Of a stretch of 64,000 bases of DNA, positions 55,020-63,581 are shown piece by piece (the stretch's first letter is position 1; each line of letters begins with the position of its first letter). The DNA comes from Spirosoma aureum (lineage in GTDB: Bacteria > Bacteroidota > Bacteroidia > Cytophagales > Spirosomataceae), in the NCBI RefSeq assembly GCF_011604685.1, contig NZ_CP050063.1, positions 5,230,501-5,294,500 on the forward strand, given 5' to 3'. Below the pieces are notes generated by a model. That model did not search any database. It was not told the origin of the DNA and saw only the letters and a program-made list of their open reading frames with translations. The position numbers were made by a program, and so were the translations under genes.

Positions 55020-56066
55020 TCAATAACCGTCAACGTCAAAAATTGCCTTGGCAAAGGCTTTGGGGGCTTCCTGGGGAACATTGTGGCCAATGTCTTTCAG
55101 GATTCGGTGCGAATACTTGCCGGTGAATTTCTTTTTATAAGATGCTCCGTCGGCGGCCGCTCCATCGAAATCACTGGCAATAGTAATCGTAGGCACCGAA
55201 ATGACAGGACCGGCAGAAAGTCGGCTTTCCAGATCGTCATAGTTCGATTCGCCTTCAGCCATACTCAGACGCCAGCGGTAATTGTGGATCACAATGGCGA
55301 CGTGATCCGGGTTGTCGAAAGAGGTTGCGGTGCGCTTGAAGGTGGCTTCATCGAAGTCCCATTTCGGGGAGGCATTTTTCCAGATGAGCTTGTTAAACTC
55401 ATACCGATTTTCGCTGTAGCCGAGTTTGCCGCGCTCTGTAGTGAAATAATACTGATACCACCATCCATATTCGGCCTTGGGCGGCAATGGCAGCTGGTTC
55501 ATTATCCGATTAACGATCAGATAACCACTCACGGAGACAAGCGCTTTGCAGCGTTCAGGCCATAGAGCCGCCATAATGTCAGCGGTTCGCGCGCCCCAAT
55601 CGAATCCGGCGACGATTGTCTTTTCGATCCTGAGCGCATCCATCAACGCAATCATATCGACCGCAAAAATGGACTGCTGCCCATTCCGAAACGTTTCAGG
55701 TGACAGAAAACGCGTTGTACCAAAGCCGCGCAGATAGGGCATGATTACCCGGTACCCTTTTGATACCAGTAAAGGGGCTACATCGGCGAAGCTATGAATA
55801 TCGTAGGGCCAACCATGCAGGAGTAGAACGACTGGCCCGGTAGCAGGTCCGACTTCGACGTAACCAATAGTCAGTACGCCCGCATTTATCTGCCTGATGG
55901 GGCCAAATTGTGCGTCTGATCTTTGCTGATTCGTCTTAGGCCCTATTGGTTTTACACCTTCAGATTGTGCATTCGCAGCACGAAACAAGCCGAACTGAGT
56001 GGCGGCAAGGGTCAAGACTGAAGTACATAAAAAGTGGCGACGGTCAACTTTGGCTTGATTTTCCAT
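55020..56066 (-). CDS. Tat-exported alpha/beta hydrolase, epoxide hydrolase-like
   Basis: From ATG 56066 the protein has 348 residues and a twin-arginine signal (DRRHFLCTSV). The alpha/beta hydrolase core has the oxyanion HGWP at 84-87 and an Asp nucleophile, D156, in VAGFDWGA, which points to epoxide hydrolases or haloacid/haloalkane dehalogenases rather than Ser esterases. The catalytic His is probably in the DIGHNVPQEAP block (about 329-339). The frame to 56117 has an unlikely leader. It ends where the DUF1223 frame begins. Substrate unknown. Confidence 0.85.
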   Translation of the reverse strand: MENQAKVDRRHFLCTSVLTLAATQFGLFRAANAQSEGVKPIGPKTNQQRSDAQFGPIRQINAGVLTIGYVEVGPATGPVVLLLHGWPYDIHSFADVAPLLVSKGYRVIMPYLRGFGTTRFLSPETFRNGQQSIFAVDMIALMDALRIEKTIVAGFDWGARTADIMAALWPERCKALVSVSGYLIVNRIMNQLPLPPKAEYGWWYQYYFTTERGKLGYSENRYEFNKLIWKNASPKWDFDEATFKRTATSFDNPDHVAIVIHNYRWRLSMAEGESNYDDLESRLSAGPVISVPTITIASDFDGAAADGASYKKKFTGKYSHRILKDIGHNVPQEAPKAFAKAIFDVDGY

Positions 56067-56166
56067 TTGACAATTGTTACTAAGTTTAATTCTGATCAAA
56101 CTTATTCCTTTCGTCAAACCGGAAACAGCGTTTCAGGGGCTAACCGGGCATTTTGATCGGCCAGTT

Positions 56167-56183
56167 GGACAGTTTTACTGTCC
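56167..56183 (-). other. Small hairpin between the LytTR gene and the hydrolase
   Basis: GGACAGT (56167-56173) pairs with ACTGTCC (56177-56183) around a 3-base loop, inside tandem CCAGTT repeats. It lies 69 bases past the LytTR stop and may be a weak terminator. Confidence 0.4.
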
Positions 56184-56251
56184 AGTTGCCAGTGAGTGTT
56201 TTTGATAATCGAACTTTAGGGTCTGTTAGAGTCTCAATTGCTACATAACAA

Positions 56252-57013
56252 TTATCGGTTTTCGAGCCAGCTTAAAAAAGTTGGTGCTTTTTCCTTATTG
56301 ATCAGCAATTTATCGGGCGTCGGAATAACCAGTTTTACGTATAGTTTACGCATAAAATAATGTTCTACTTCTTTTACTGCGCTAAAATTGACGATATACT
56401 GTCTGTTCAATCGGAAGAACTGACTGGGTGATAATAGACTGCTGATCTGATCGAGCGACTGATTGACCGTGTACTCCTGTAGATCGAAGCACTTGATCGT
56501 AGACAGTTCGTTCCTGATATAAAAGAAAGCGATACTATCTGTCGCAATGGTGATGTATTTATTGTTTTTAAATACCAGGAAACTCTTTTTGCCGGTGGGC
56601 GGTGTCAATTGAGCCAACAGGTCATTTAGGCCAGTTATGGCACTCTGCTGGAAAAAAGAACGCAGTTCATCCACTTTCCTGAAGGCGTCGATGATATCAT
56701 TTTTTGAAAATGGTTTTAGAACATAATCAACGCTATTGGCTTTAAAGGCTTCCAGCGAATATTCGTCAAATGCAGTACAAAAAATAATGGGGCACGAAAT
56801 TTTAACTGTCTTAAAAATCTCGAAACATAATCCATCCGACAGTTGGATATCCATAAAGATGAGGTCAGGCTGCTTGTTTTCAGTCAGGTACTTCACCGAA
56901 CTTTCAATACTCTGAAGCTTTGCAATTACTTTGGCCTCTGGTCTTACTTCTGTTATGATCGTTTCAAGGGATCGTGCCGCCTTTACTTCGTCTTCAATGA
57001 TGATGATGTTCAT
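56252..57013 (-). CDS. LytTR-family response regulator
   Basis: The 253-residue protein has a receiver domain (1-125) with acidic pocket EDE at 7-9, phosphoacceptor Asp55 (LIFMDIQL) and Lys in LKPF. A LytTR DNA-binding domain (about 145-253) has FLVFKNNKYITIATDSIAFFYIRNELSTIKCF and the FFRLNRQYIVNFSAVKEVEHY strand. It acts as a transcription factor phosphorylated by the LytS-like kinase, whose gene overlaps it by 20 bases. The target genes are unknown; the epoxide-hydrolase-like gene lies downstream. Confidence 0.95.
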   Translation of the reverse strand: MNIIIIEDEVKAARSLETIITEVRPEAKVIAKLQSIESSVKYLTENKQPDLIFMDIQLSDGLCFEIFKTVKISCPIIFCTAFDEYSLEAFKANSVDYVLKPFSKNDIIDAFRKVDELRSFFQQSAITGLNDLLAQLTPPTGKKSFLVFKNNKYITIATDSIAFFYIRNELSTIKCFDLQEYTVNQSLDQISSLLSPSQFFRLNRQYIVNFSAVKEVEHYFMRKLYVKLVIPTPDKLLINKEKAPTFLSWLENR

Positions 57014-58013
57014 GAATGATGGGGAGTTTTATTTTGAAGGTATTATCGTGTGTTATGACCTCTATCTGCCTGTCCAACAGGTGACTATACCTCTGTTTGA
57101 TATTTTGAAGCCCAACGCCTAATGAAGACTCCTCACTTCTTTTTAGTTGAAGCTGGTTCTCAAGAACGAGTGCATCATTCTCGGTATACAGTTTAATCTG
57201 CAATGGCCGTTCCAGCGATACGATATTGTGTTTAATGCAATTTTCGATCAGTAACTGCAAAGTAAACGGAGGTATAAGCGTGTTTAGATAGTCTTTCTGA
57301 ACGGTATTGGTAAATATAAAACCTTCCTCAAACCGTGCTTTCAACAGAAAGTTATAAGCCTCTACGATTTCCAGCTCTTCCGATAAATGGATCAGGTCTA
57401 ATTTGCGGCTCTCCAGGGTAAATCGATAGAAATTCGCCAGTTTCAGAATAAAATCCACCGAGTTTTTATCCCCACTTTCAACCATAACCTTCAATGTATT
57501 CAGGCTATTGAAGAGAAAATGAGGGTTGATCTGCTGTTTGAGCAATTCGTACTGCGCTCCCAGGTTGTCGGCCGTTGTTCGTTCGAGTTCGATGTTCACC
57601 TGCTGATTCCTGTAGTTCTGATAGAGCAGATGCAGGAGCATGTAAAAAACCAGGTTAATAAGTATTCCCCTCACCTCAACCATCAGCATCACGGGTCCGA
57701 AATTGATATGAGCCAACAGGAGTTGCTGGAGGGAAGCTAATCCCAACATAACCACCATACCAACTAACAGGCTGCTTAATAGCCGATAGTAGGAAATGGT
57801 CCTGTTGCCGTATTGTGAGTAGTGTTTGGGTAGCGTGTATAGGTTATAATACCACACAAAAAGAGAAAACAGACTGGTAATGGCCGAGTTGACCGCTGCT
57901 TCCGCAGCGTTGAAATGTCGCTCAGCTATCTGAGGTACGGATGATAACAAACCCAGGAAAATCGAACTGACCCATATGATTCCAGGAGAGATTTTAAAGT
58001 TTGTATTTCTCAT
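56994..58013 (-). CDS. LytS-type sensor histidine kinase (5-6 TM)
   Basis: The 339-residue protein has several membrane segments in the first ~130 residues, then the His_kinase (PF06580) domain. Its H-box INPHFLFNSLNTLKVMVESG has the phosphoacceptor His, followed by LANFYRFTLESRKLDLIHLSEELEIVEAY and an ATPase N-box-like LQLLIENCIKHN. The end has a short His-rich tail (IIHEHHHH). There is no recognisable periplasmic sensor domain, so the stimulus may be membrane-linked. It overlaps the response regulator gene by 20 bases, giving a tight two-component pair. Confidence 0.94.
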   Translation of the reverse strand: MRNTNFKISPGIIWVSSIFLGLLSSVPQIAERHFNAAEAAVNSAITSLFSLFVWYYNLYTLPKHYSQYGNRTISYYRLLSSLLVGMVVMLGLASLQQLLLAHINFGPVMLMVEVRGILINLVFYMLLHLLYQNYRNQQVNIELERTTADNLGAQYELLKQQINPHFLFNSLNTLKVMVESGDKNSVDFILKLANFYRFTLESRKLDLIHLSEELEIVEAYNFLLKARFEEGFIFTNTVQKDYLNTLIPPFTLQLLIENCIKHNIVSLERPLQIKLYTENDALVLENQLQLKRSEESSLGVGLQNIKQRYSHLLDRQIEVITHDNTFKIKLPIIHEHHHH

Positions 58014-58145
58014 TGACTAATAAATTGGGAGTACAAAACCAGCCAGCACAAAGCTTATCTTCCTCGCTCATTTAAGCAAGAACGATTTATGTAGAATTCT
58101 GTGATCAAGCACAACCGTTGCGTTCACTATAAGCCAGCTCCGGCT

Positions 58146-58177
58146 AAAAAATAGCCTGCCGTGTTGTAACGGCAGGC
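58146..58177 (-). terminator. Rho-independent terminator of the Ohr gene
   Basis: Arms GCCTGCCGT (58154-58162) and ACGGCAGGC (58169-58177) form a 9-bp stem with a 6-base loop. On the minus strand it is followed by A and then six T. It lies 22 bases past the stop at 58200. Confidence 0.85.
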
Positions 58178-58199
58178 CATCTAGTCAGGCTGATTTGGT

Positions 58200-58679
58200 T
58201 TACAGCAGATTGATAACAACGTTAATATTGCCTCGGGTAAGTTTCGAGTAGGGACAGGTTTGATGCGCCGTTTTCACCAATGTCTGAGCAACGTCACTGT
58301 CCAATCCGGGTAAGCTCACAGTAAGGCGAGCCTGAAGTAAGTAAGCTCCAGCCGTGTTAGCCAGGTCAACTTCCGCATCGATGGCGAGGTCAGCTGGGAG
58401 TTTAATCTTCATGTCGCGGGCCGCAATCCCCATCGCTCCTTCGAAACATGCCGACCAGCCAGCAGCGAATAGTTGCTCGGGATTGGTACCAATGCCCGGT
58501 GTTCCCGGCGATGAGAGCTTAACGTCCAGTCGTCCATCCGAGCTTCTGGATGCGCCATCCCGACCGCCGGTCGTATGAGTTTTACCGGTATAAAGTACTT
58601 TCCCAACTTCATTGATGTTGATTTCTTCGAAAATTTTGGTCGAATTCAGGATTAATACTTCGAGATCATTCGTTTCCAT
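58200..58679 (-). CDS. ohr: Organic hydroperoxide resistance protein (Ohr)
   Basis: From ATG 58679 this is a 159-residue OsmC/Ohr-family thiol peroxidase that reduces organic hydroperoxides. The redox cysteines are visible in GWSACFEGA (peroxidatic) and HQTCPYSK (resolving). The Arg-containing loop GGRDGASRSSDG and the NPEQLFAAG strand are also typical. Ohr and not OsmC is preferred because of the short N-terminus and the CPYSK motif. The longer frame to 58712 includes an unlikely leader. The gene stands alone with its own terminator, and no ohrR was seen nearby. Confidence 0.92.
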   Translation of the reverse strand: METNDLEVLILNSTKIFEEININEVGKVLYTGKTHTTGGRDGASRSSDGRLDVKLSSPGTPGIGTNPEQLFAAGWSACFEGAMGIAARDMKIKLPADLAIDAEVDLANTAGAYLLQARLTVSLPGLDSDVAQTLVKTAHQTCPYSKLTRGNINVVINLL

Positions 58680-59061
58680 TGTCTTAAGATTCAAGTCTGA
58701 TTGTTTCCTCAAAAGTATTCTTCCAGCACACGACGCTCAATCACGAAGTGTGGCAACCAGACAAAGTTGACCGTGAAGTAGACACTTCCAGGTTCGACTA
58801 TTTTTAATAGCTGTAGTGAGATAGCATACCCTCTACCTCCTGCCCTACTCATGAACCCGTTAAAACCGGCATTTGACTACATGGGATATTTCACAACAAG
58901 AAAGAGTGGTCAGCTCGCACTGCGCGACGTGACCACCCCTGCTTACTTGGCGACAATTGATTAGGCTATGCCAATTGAACCTAGCAAAACTGCCGCCTGA
59001 TCACACTGATTCCGCCGGAACGATCATGCCTGAATGCCGGGTTACAGCATAGAGCCAGATT
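58680..59061. other. Intergenic region between ohr and the membrane protein
   Basis: About 380 bases without a gene. A weak hairpin (GTGGTCA/TGACCAC, 58906-58936) is the only structure noticed. It holds the ohr promoter, which was not recognised. Confidence 0.5.
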
Positions 59062-59643
59062 TTAACTGACGGTCTCTTCTGTCTGTAGCTTTTTTAATAA
59101 TACGTCCAGCTCCCTTTTTTTGACCGCATAGATCCGATGCTCCCAGCCGCTGGCGAAATAGACCAGGACAAAAAAGATCAGGAGGACAACTAAAAGCCAC
59201 CCTGATTTTCCGCCCTCCCAGACACTGAGCAGGCTAAGAGCACCAATGGGAACAATATTCCAACGCAGCAGCCGTGACAGACGAACCTGGTAAGTAGCCA
59301 TTGCGATCGCTTCATTCAACTCGCCCAGCATCGAACGATCAAACGTCGTTTCACTTTTAAGCCGACGAATCCGACTGACAACAACAAATAACGCAGTCAC
59401 AAGCATCCAGCCAGCCATTACATACATAAATAAATTCTCAGGACGCTTAAAGAAATTAACTCCAAGCACAAAACTCCCGGCACCCAGATTCACCCAAATT
59501 GTGAGCAACTCACTAAAATTAGTGATATGATGAGCCTGGCTCTTTTTTGCCAGAATGCGTTTATGCAATCCGTGTTCATTGATCACCCAGAGAGGTTCCT
59601 TTGTCTGGGAATCCCAGATTTTTTGCAATTCATCAAATTCCAT
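59062..59643 (-). CDS. Membrane protein coupled to an ECF sigma factor
   Basis: This 193-residue protein has a soluble N-terminus (1-42: FDELQKIWDSQTKEPLWVINEHGL) and four membrane segments: about 45-62, 70-88, 128-142 and 147-163. Charged loops and a C-terminal Lys/Glu helix follow. The N-terminus resembles the short leader common in Bacteroidota membrane proteins paired with sigma factors, but no FecR or zinc anti-sigma motif is present. Its ATG lies inside the sigma gene (11-base overlap), so it is translated with it. It is probably the anti-sigma factor or signal sensor; this is inferred. Confidence 0.7.
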   Translation of the reverse strand: MEFDELQKIWDSQTKEPLWVINEHGLHKRILAKKSQAHHITNFSELLTIWVNLGAGSFVLGVNFFKRPENLFMYVMAGWMLVTALFVVVSRIRRLKSETTFDRSMLGELNEAIAMATYQVRLSRLLRWNIVPIGALSLLSVWEGGKSGWLLVVLLIFFVLVYFASGWEHRIYAVKKRELDVLLKKLQTEETVS

Positions 59644-60145
59644 GATAATCCTGTTGTTTAGATTTACTGATAAGCAGTTTCTTGATGCGATTAATTTTCA
59701 CCCCGACATTTGATTCCGTGATTCCCAGTATTGTCGCCATCTCTTTGTAGCTGAACCCATCCAGAATCAATAGAGAAAGCGAACGATCTATCTCATCGAG
59801 TTTGTAAATTTCTTCATAGAGCCAGGTCAGGCGTTCATCAATCTGAATGGCAGTCTCCTGTAAAATAGGCGGAAGCTGGTCAAGCGTTTCGGTGCTTTGG
59901 GTATGTTTCCGTTCTTTATTGGCCCATTTAATGGCCGTATTTAGCGCAATACGGTAAATCCAGGTGGTGGTTGACGACTGCTGACGGAAGGCAGGAATGG
60001 AATGCCATACCTGAATAATGATCTCCTGGAAAAGATCATCCTGGTCCATGGCTGTAACGGCATAAGCCCGCACTACTTTAAACAGCAATGCTTTATGTTG
60101 GCCAAGCCACTGGGTAAAGGTTTGATTCTGTTCTAGTTCACTCAT
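59633..60145 (-). CDS. Small ECF RNA polymerase sigma factor
   Basis: The 170-residue protein has sigma region 2 (FKVVRAYAVTAMDQDDLFQEIIIQVW and TTTWIYRIALNTAIKW, about 22-75). Region 4 (LSLLILDGFSYKEMATILGITESNVGVKINRIKKLL, about 123-158) has a GITESNVGVK helix-turn-helix. This is the short ECF group typical of Bacteroidota, without the long leader and hydrophobic tail of the two SusC-linked factors, so it belongs to a different subfamily. It overlaps the membrane protein gene, its probable regulator. Its target is unknown. Confidence 0.9.
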   Translation of the reverse strand: MSELEQNQTFTQWLGQHKALLFKVVRAYAVTAMDQDDLFQEIIIQVWHSIPAFRQQSSTTTWIYRIALNTAIKWANKERKHTQSTETLDQLPPILQETAIQIDERLTWLYEEIYKLDEIDRSLSLLILDGFSYKEMATILGITESNVGVKINRIKKLLISKSKQQDYHGI

Positions 60146-60325
60146 GACACCCGGTATTTACTATATTAGTACTAGTCAGGGAGTGAATTCTTACAATTCT
60201 ATAAAAAATAGCGATGTTTTTTTTCGGTTTCTCCCTTCTATATCCAGCGTCATCGTTCGTTAGAGATAATTTGCCAAAGTCGGGTAATACTAGAATCGGT
60301 CTGGGTTCGCGATAAGTTGACATAA

Positions 60326-60387
60326 GAAAGGCCGTCAAGTTAGAATTAGGGTATAGAATCTCCCGAATCCCAACTTGACGGCCTTTC
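60326..60387 (-). terminator. Long hairpin after the third FAD oxidoreductase
   Basis: Arms at 60326-60341 and 60372-60387 (GAAAGGCCGTCAAGTT and its complement) are perfect over 16 bp and pairing continues imperfectly inside for about 10 more. It lies 34 bases past the stop at 60421. It separates this gene from the ECF sigma gene. Confidence 0.75.
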
Positions 60388-60420
60388 GCCAGCTAGCTGT
60401 CTGATCTTAGTTCTCAGTGA

Positions 60421-62013
60421 TTATTTCGTCACATCCTTAGTGCCATTCCAGGTCTGATGATCGATGCTCAAAATCACCCCTTTCTTTTCCAGTGCCGTTT
60501 TTAAGGCATTGTAAGCCAAATCCTGCACGTTTTTTTTCTGTTTTATGGCCATCGCAGCCGCAATACCCGCACTATTGCCCAGTTGCATCCAGGTCGATTC
60601 GACCCGTAACGAACAAAAACCAACATGAGAAGACGAAGCACATACGGGTACGAGCAGGTTGGTACACTCCGTAGCTTTTGGCGTAATAATTCGGTATGAC
60701 AGTTCATAGGGCTGGGTAATCGGCTCCCATATTCGGCCTTCATTCACAAACTGCGTCTTCGAAACGGCAACCCGCTGAACATGGTGGCTATCTATCCAGT
60801 GTGAACCCAAACAAATGGCATCGGGCTTTGTACGTTCCTGTAAAATGTCTTTCTGGGTTTGCACATAAGCGCCAATCATCCGGCGGGCTTCCCGTACGTA
60901 GAGGTAATATGGAAAATTTTCATTGTCTGTAAATTCATCGGCGCTCAAGCCATAACCCGACGTTTCTGTTCGCAAGGTCTCCGGAACGGATGGGTCATTG
61001 GCCAGATAATACATCAGCCCGAGGGTCCAGGCTTTATGGTCCTGATAAATAGCATCACGTCGGGTGTAGTCGGCTTCCGGATAATCGACATTCCCCCCGA
61101 AATGGCCCAGGGAGATAACCGCTTTCTGCTTATTATTCGTCTCAAATTTACCCTTGGGATATGTCCAGGAATATAGATCGATTATATCCTTTAAGGTCGT
61201 TTCCGGGTGGTTTTTAAGCAATCGGGTCAACAAAAGATAACGTTCCGGTTTATACAATGCTGGTTTGGGAAAAGGCCGCCGATCCGATTTGGTGGACATC
61301 ATCAATCGAAAATTGTAATTCATTACCCGATCGCTGGCCTGGCCCTCTGTCAATGTATTCCGTTCCACAAAACCCGGCAATAACCTGCCCGAATCGTCAT
61401 AAGGAGCAGCCTCAATAGGCGTATCGATAAAGCGTACTCCAGCCAACGATTCCCCATATTGTTCACGACTCTCCCGGCCATGCGTATGAGATACCCCCGC
61501 ACGAGCCATCAGATCACCTTCATAGGTCGCATCGATGAAGACTTTCCCCGCTACGTTTCTTCCATTCGTCAAACTTACGGACTGAATAACTGTGGCCTTT
61601 TTTTGAACGGATTTAACAAACGCTTCGTACACAACGGTCACGTTCGCTTCCTTCAATAAATCGGTAAAGGTTTTTTCGGCTACATGCGACTCAAAGTAAA
61701 ACGTAGGGCCGCTTTTACCGTAATGCTTGCCCAATCGTTCATAAAACTCCAGGGGCAGGCCTGAATAGGTCTCCTCAATCATGTGTTCTGATTCGGCCGT
61801 ACCGATGCCGCTGGTGTTGAGTCCACCCACATGTTTGGTGGGCTCAATAAGCAGAACACGGACACCTTCGCGAGCAGCCGCTACGGCCGAAATAATGCCA
61901 CCAGGCGTTCCTCCGTAAACGACTACGTCGTAGGTTTCTGTTTGAGCTGGCTTTTTAAGCTGGAACGAACAGCAACAGACTAGTAGTAGGCAAAATAAGG
62001 AAATCGATTTCAT
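60421..62013 (-). CDS. Secreted FAD-dependent oxidoreductase (third paralogue)
   Basis: The 530-residue protein has an N-terminal signal peptide with a Cys cluster (LLLVCCCSF) that may be a lipobox. The FAD motif is YGGTPGGIISA near 33-43, with family blocks IDATYEGDLMARAGVSHTHGRE, LYVREARRMIGAYVQTQ and PVCASSSHVGFCSLRVES. It lacks the golvesin domain. It follows SusD by 86 bases in the third SusCD locus, repeating the arrangement at 43096-46927. Whether it is surface lipoprotein or soluble periplasmic cannot be decided here. Substrate unknown. Confidence 0.85.
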   Translation of the reverse strand: MKSISLFCLLLVCCCSFQLKKPAQTETYDVVVYGGTPGGIISAVAAAREGVRVLLIEPTKHVGGLNTSGIGTAESEHMIEETYSGLPLEFYERLGKHYGKSGPTFYFESHVAEKTFTDLLKEANVTVVYEAFVKSVQKKATVIQSVSLTNGRNVAGKVFIDATYEGDLMARAGVSHTHGRESREQYGESLAGVRFIDTPIEAAPYDDSGRLLPGFVERNTLTEGQASDRVMNYNFRLMMSTKSDRRPFPKPALYKPERYLLLTRLLKNHPETTLKDIIDLYSWTYPKGKFETNNKQKAVISLGHFGGNVDYPEADYTRRDAIYQDHKAWTLGLMYYLANDPSVPETLRTETSGYGLSADEFTDNENFPYYLYVREARRMIGAYVQTQKDILQERTKPDAICLGSHWIDSHHVQRVAVSKTQFVNEGRIWEPITQPYELSYRIITPKATECTNLLVPVCASSSHVGFCSLRVESTWMQLGNSAGIAAAMAIKQKKNVQDLAYNALKTALEKKGVILSIDHQTWNGTKDVTK

Positions 62014-62099
62014 CGTAAAATTTGAGATTAATGTAGCGCTCCCGCTACTGGCTGAAAGGAGACTTGACAGAATATGATAGCTGACCCAAACAGTGCGGC

Positions 62100-63539
62100 T
62101 TAGTAACCGGGATTTTGCCTGAGCGCCGGGTTCACGTCGATTTCAAAAATGGGAATAGGAAACAGCAAATTCTTTTCTGTAGCATTGGTAAAGCCTTCTT
62201 TTTGAGCGGCTTCCAGAAATTTACCGGTGCGCAGCAAATCCCAGCGACGATGCCCTTCCCCTGCCAGCTCCCAGCTCCTTTCCTGAAGCACTGCTTCCCG
62301 AAATTGCGCCTGAGTCAATCCCTTCAGGTCTTGCAGGTCCGATGCCGTGTTACCCTTTCTGGCTCGCGCCCGCACCAGATTGATCGCCGAATAGGCTTCT
62401 GAACCGGGGCCATTTAGTTCATTGAAGGCCTCGGCATAGATCAGCAGCACGTCGGCATACCGGGTAACCAGAAAATTGTTACGGGCCTGTTGTGAACCGC
62501 ATGCCAGTGGGTCCCAGTATTTATCCAGATGAGGGCCGGTGCGGGAGGCCACCACTGTTCCATTGGCCAGTTTTTTTTCCAGAATGACCGTTACATCTTT
62601 CCGGTAGTCGCCCTTTAAAAACGAGTTGGCGAAATAGTTACTGACCTGGTAAGATCCGCCAGTCAGGTTGATTGGATAGCTAAAATAAATGGCAAAATTT
62701 TCGGCCATCGGACTCCCGTATTTTGGAAGCACACAACTGTATTGAATGGAAAATATATGTTCAGGACCGTTTTCCTTTTCTGGCGTAAACAGATCCCGAT
62801 AATCGGCTACCAGACTATAAGTCTTTGAATCAATAACTTCTTTCGCTTTAGCGGCCGCATTGGCCCAGTCTTTCCGGGTCAGATAAACGGTCGCCAGAAT
62901 GGACTTGGCCGCTCCGACCGTTGCCCGACCGATTTCACCCACAACGGTGTAGGTGGCTGGAAGCACCTTCTCAGCATCTAGTAAATCCTGGGTAATCTGC
63001 TGATAAACTTTGTCGACGGGGTCGCGGGAAACCCGGACGTTGACCACATCGGTCGAGGTTTTCACCACCAGCGGTACATCCCCGAAAGCACGAACTAAAT
63101 TGAAATAAAACAGCGCGCGCAGAAATTTCGCTTCACCCACAACCTGATCACGAAGTTTCGTATCCATCGCAATCCGGGGCACGTTTTCAACAACTCGATT
63201 AGCACGGTCAATGGCAACATATGAATTCGTATAGAAGTCATCGAACTGGGTGTTTGCCGAGGTGTATTTGTGCTGGTCGATTTCGCTGATCGAGGCACTG
63301 CCATCGGGCCGAAGGGTCAACTCTTCTCCGCTCAAATCGCCCAGACTGATCATTGGCATGCTGTAAATGGCTTTTGCCCTGTCATAAACCGAATTGATTG
63401 CGGTGACGGCATCAGCCGCGTTATTGAACGAGTTCGATTCGCTCAAAAAACTGATGGGTTCTTCTTCCAGATTTTTCTCGCAACCGCTGCCCATCAACAG
63501 AAGGCACAGCATGGATACTACGAATTTGAATGGTTTCAT
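62100..63539 (-). CDS. SusD/RagB-family lipoprotein (third locus)
   Basis: This 479-residue SusD homologue has a lipoprotein signal with Cys20 (LLMGSGCEKN). Family blocks are DRANRVVENVPRI, EAKFLRALFYFNLVRAFGDVPLV, IGRATVGAAKSILATVYLTRKDWANA and QERSWELAGEGHRRWDLLRTGKF, ending QNPGY. It follows the SusC gene by 42 bases and precedes the third FAD oxidoreductase. It is close in length to the first SusD. Ligand unknown. Confidence 0.95.
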   Translation of the reverse strand: MKPFKFVVSMLCLLLMGSGCEKNLEEEPISFLSESNSFNNAADAVTAINSVYDRAKAIYSMPMISLGDLSGEELTLRPDGSASISEIDQHKYTSANTQFDDFYTNSYVAIDRANRVVENVPRIAMDTKLRDQVVGEAKFLRALFYFNLVRAFGDVPLVVKTSTDVVNVRVSRDPVDKVYQQITQDLLDAEKVLPATYTVVGEIGRATVGAAKSILATVYLTRKDWANAAAKAKEVIDSKTYSLVADYRDLFTPEKENGPEHIFSIQYSCVLPKYGSPMAENFAIYFSYPINLTGGSYQVSNYFANSFLKGDYRKDVTVILEKKLANGTVVASRTGPHLDKYWDPLACGSQQARNNFLVTRYADVLLIYAEAFNELNGPGSEAYSAINLVRARARKGNTASDLQDLKGLTQAQFREAVLQERSWELAGEGHRRWDLLRTGKFLEAAQKEGFTNATEKNLLFPIPIFEIDVNPALRQNPGY

Positions 63540-63581
63540 TGCCGTATAGATCGGTTAAGTTTTTCCAGAGAGAATAAGTAA

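Noticed and set aside
12549..60387. Hairpin repeats considered as a CRISPR array
   Set aside because: The inverted repeats are single and different from each other, with no regularly spaced direct repeats and no cas genes.
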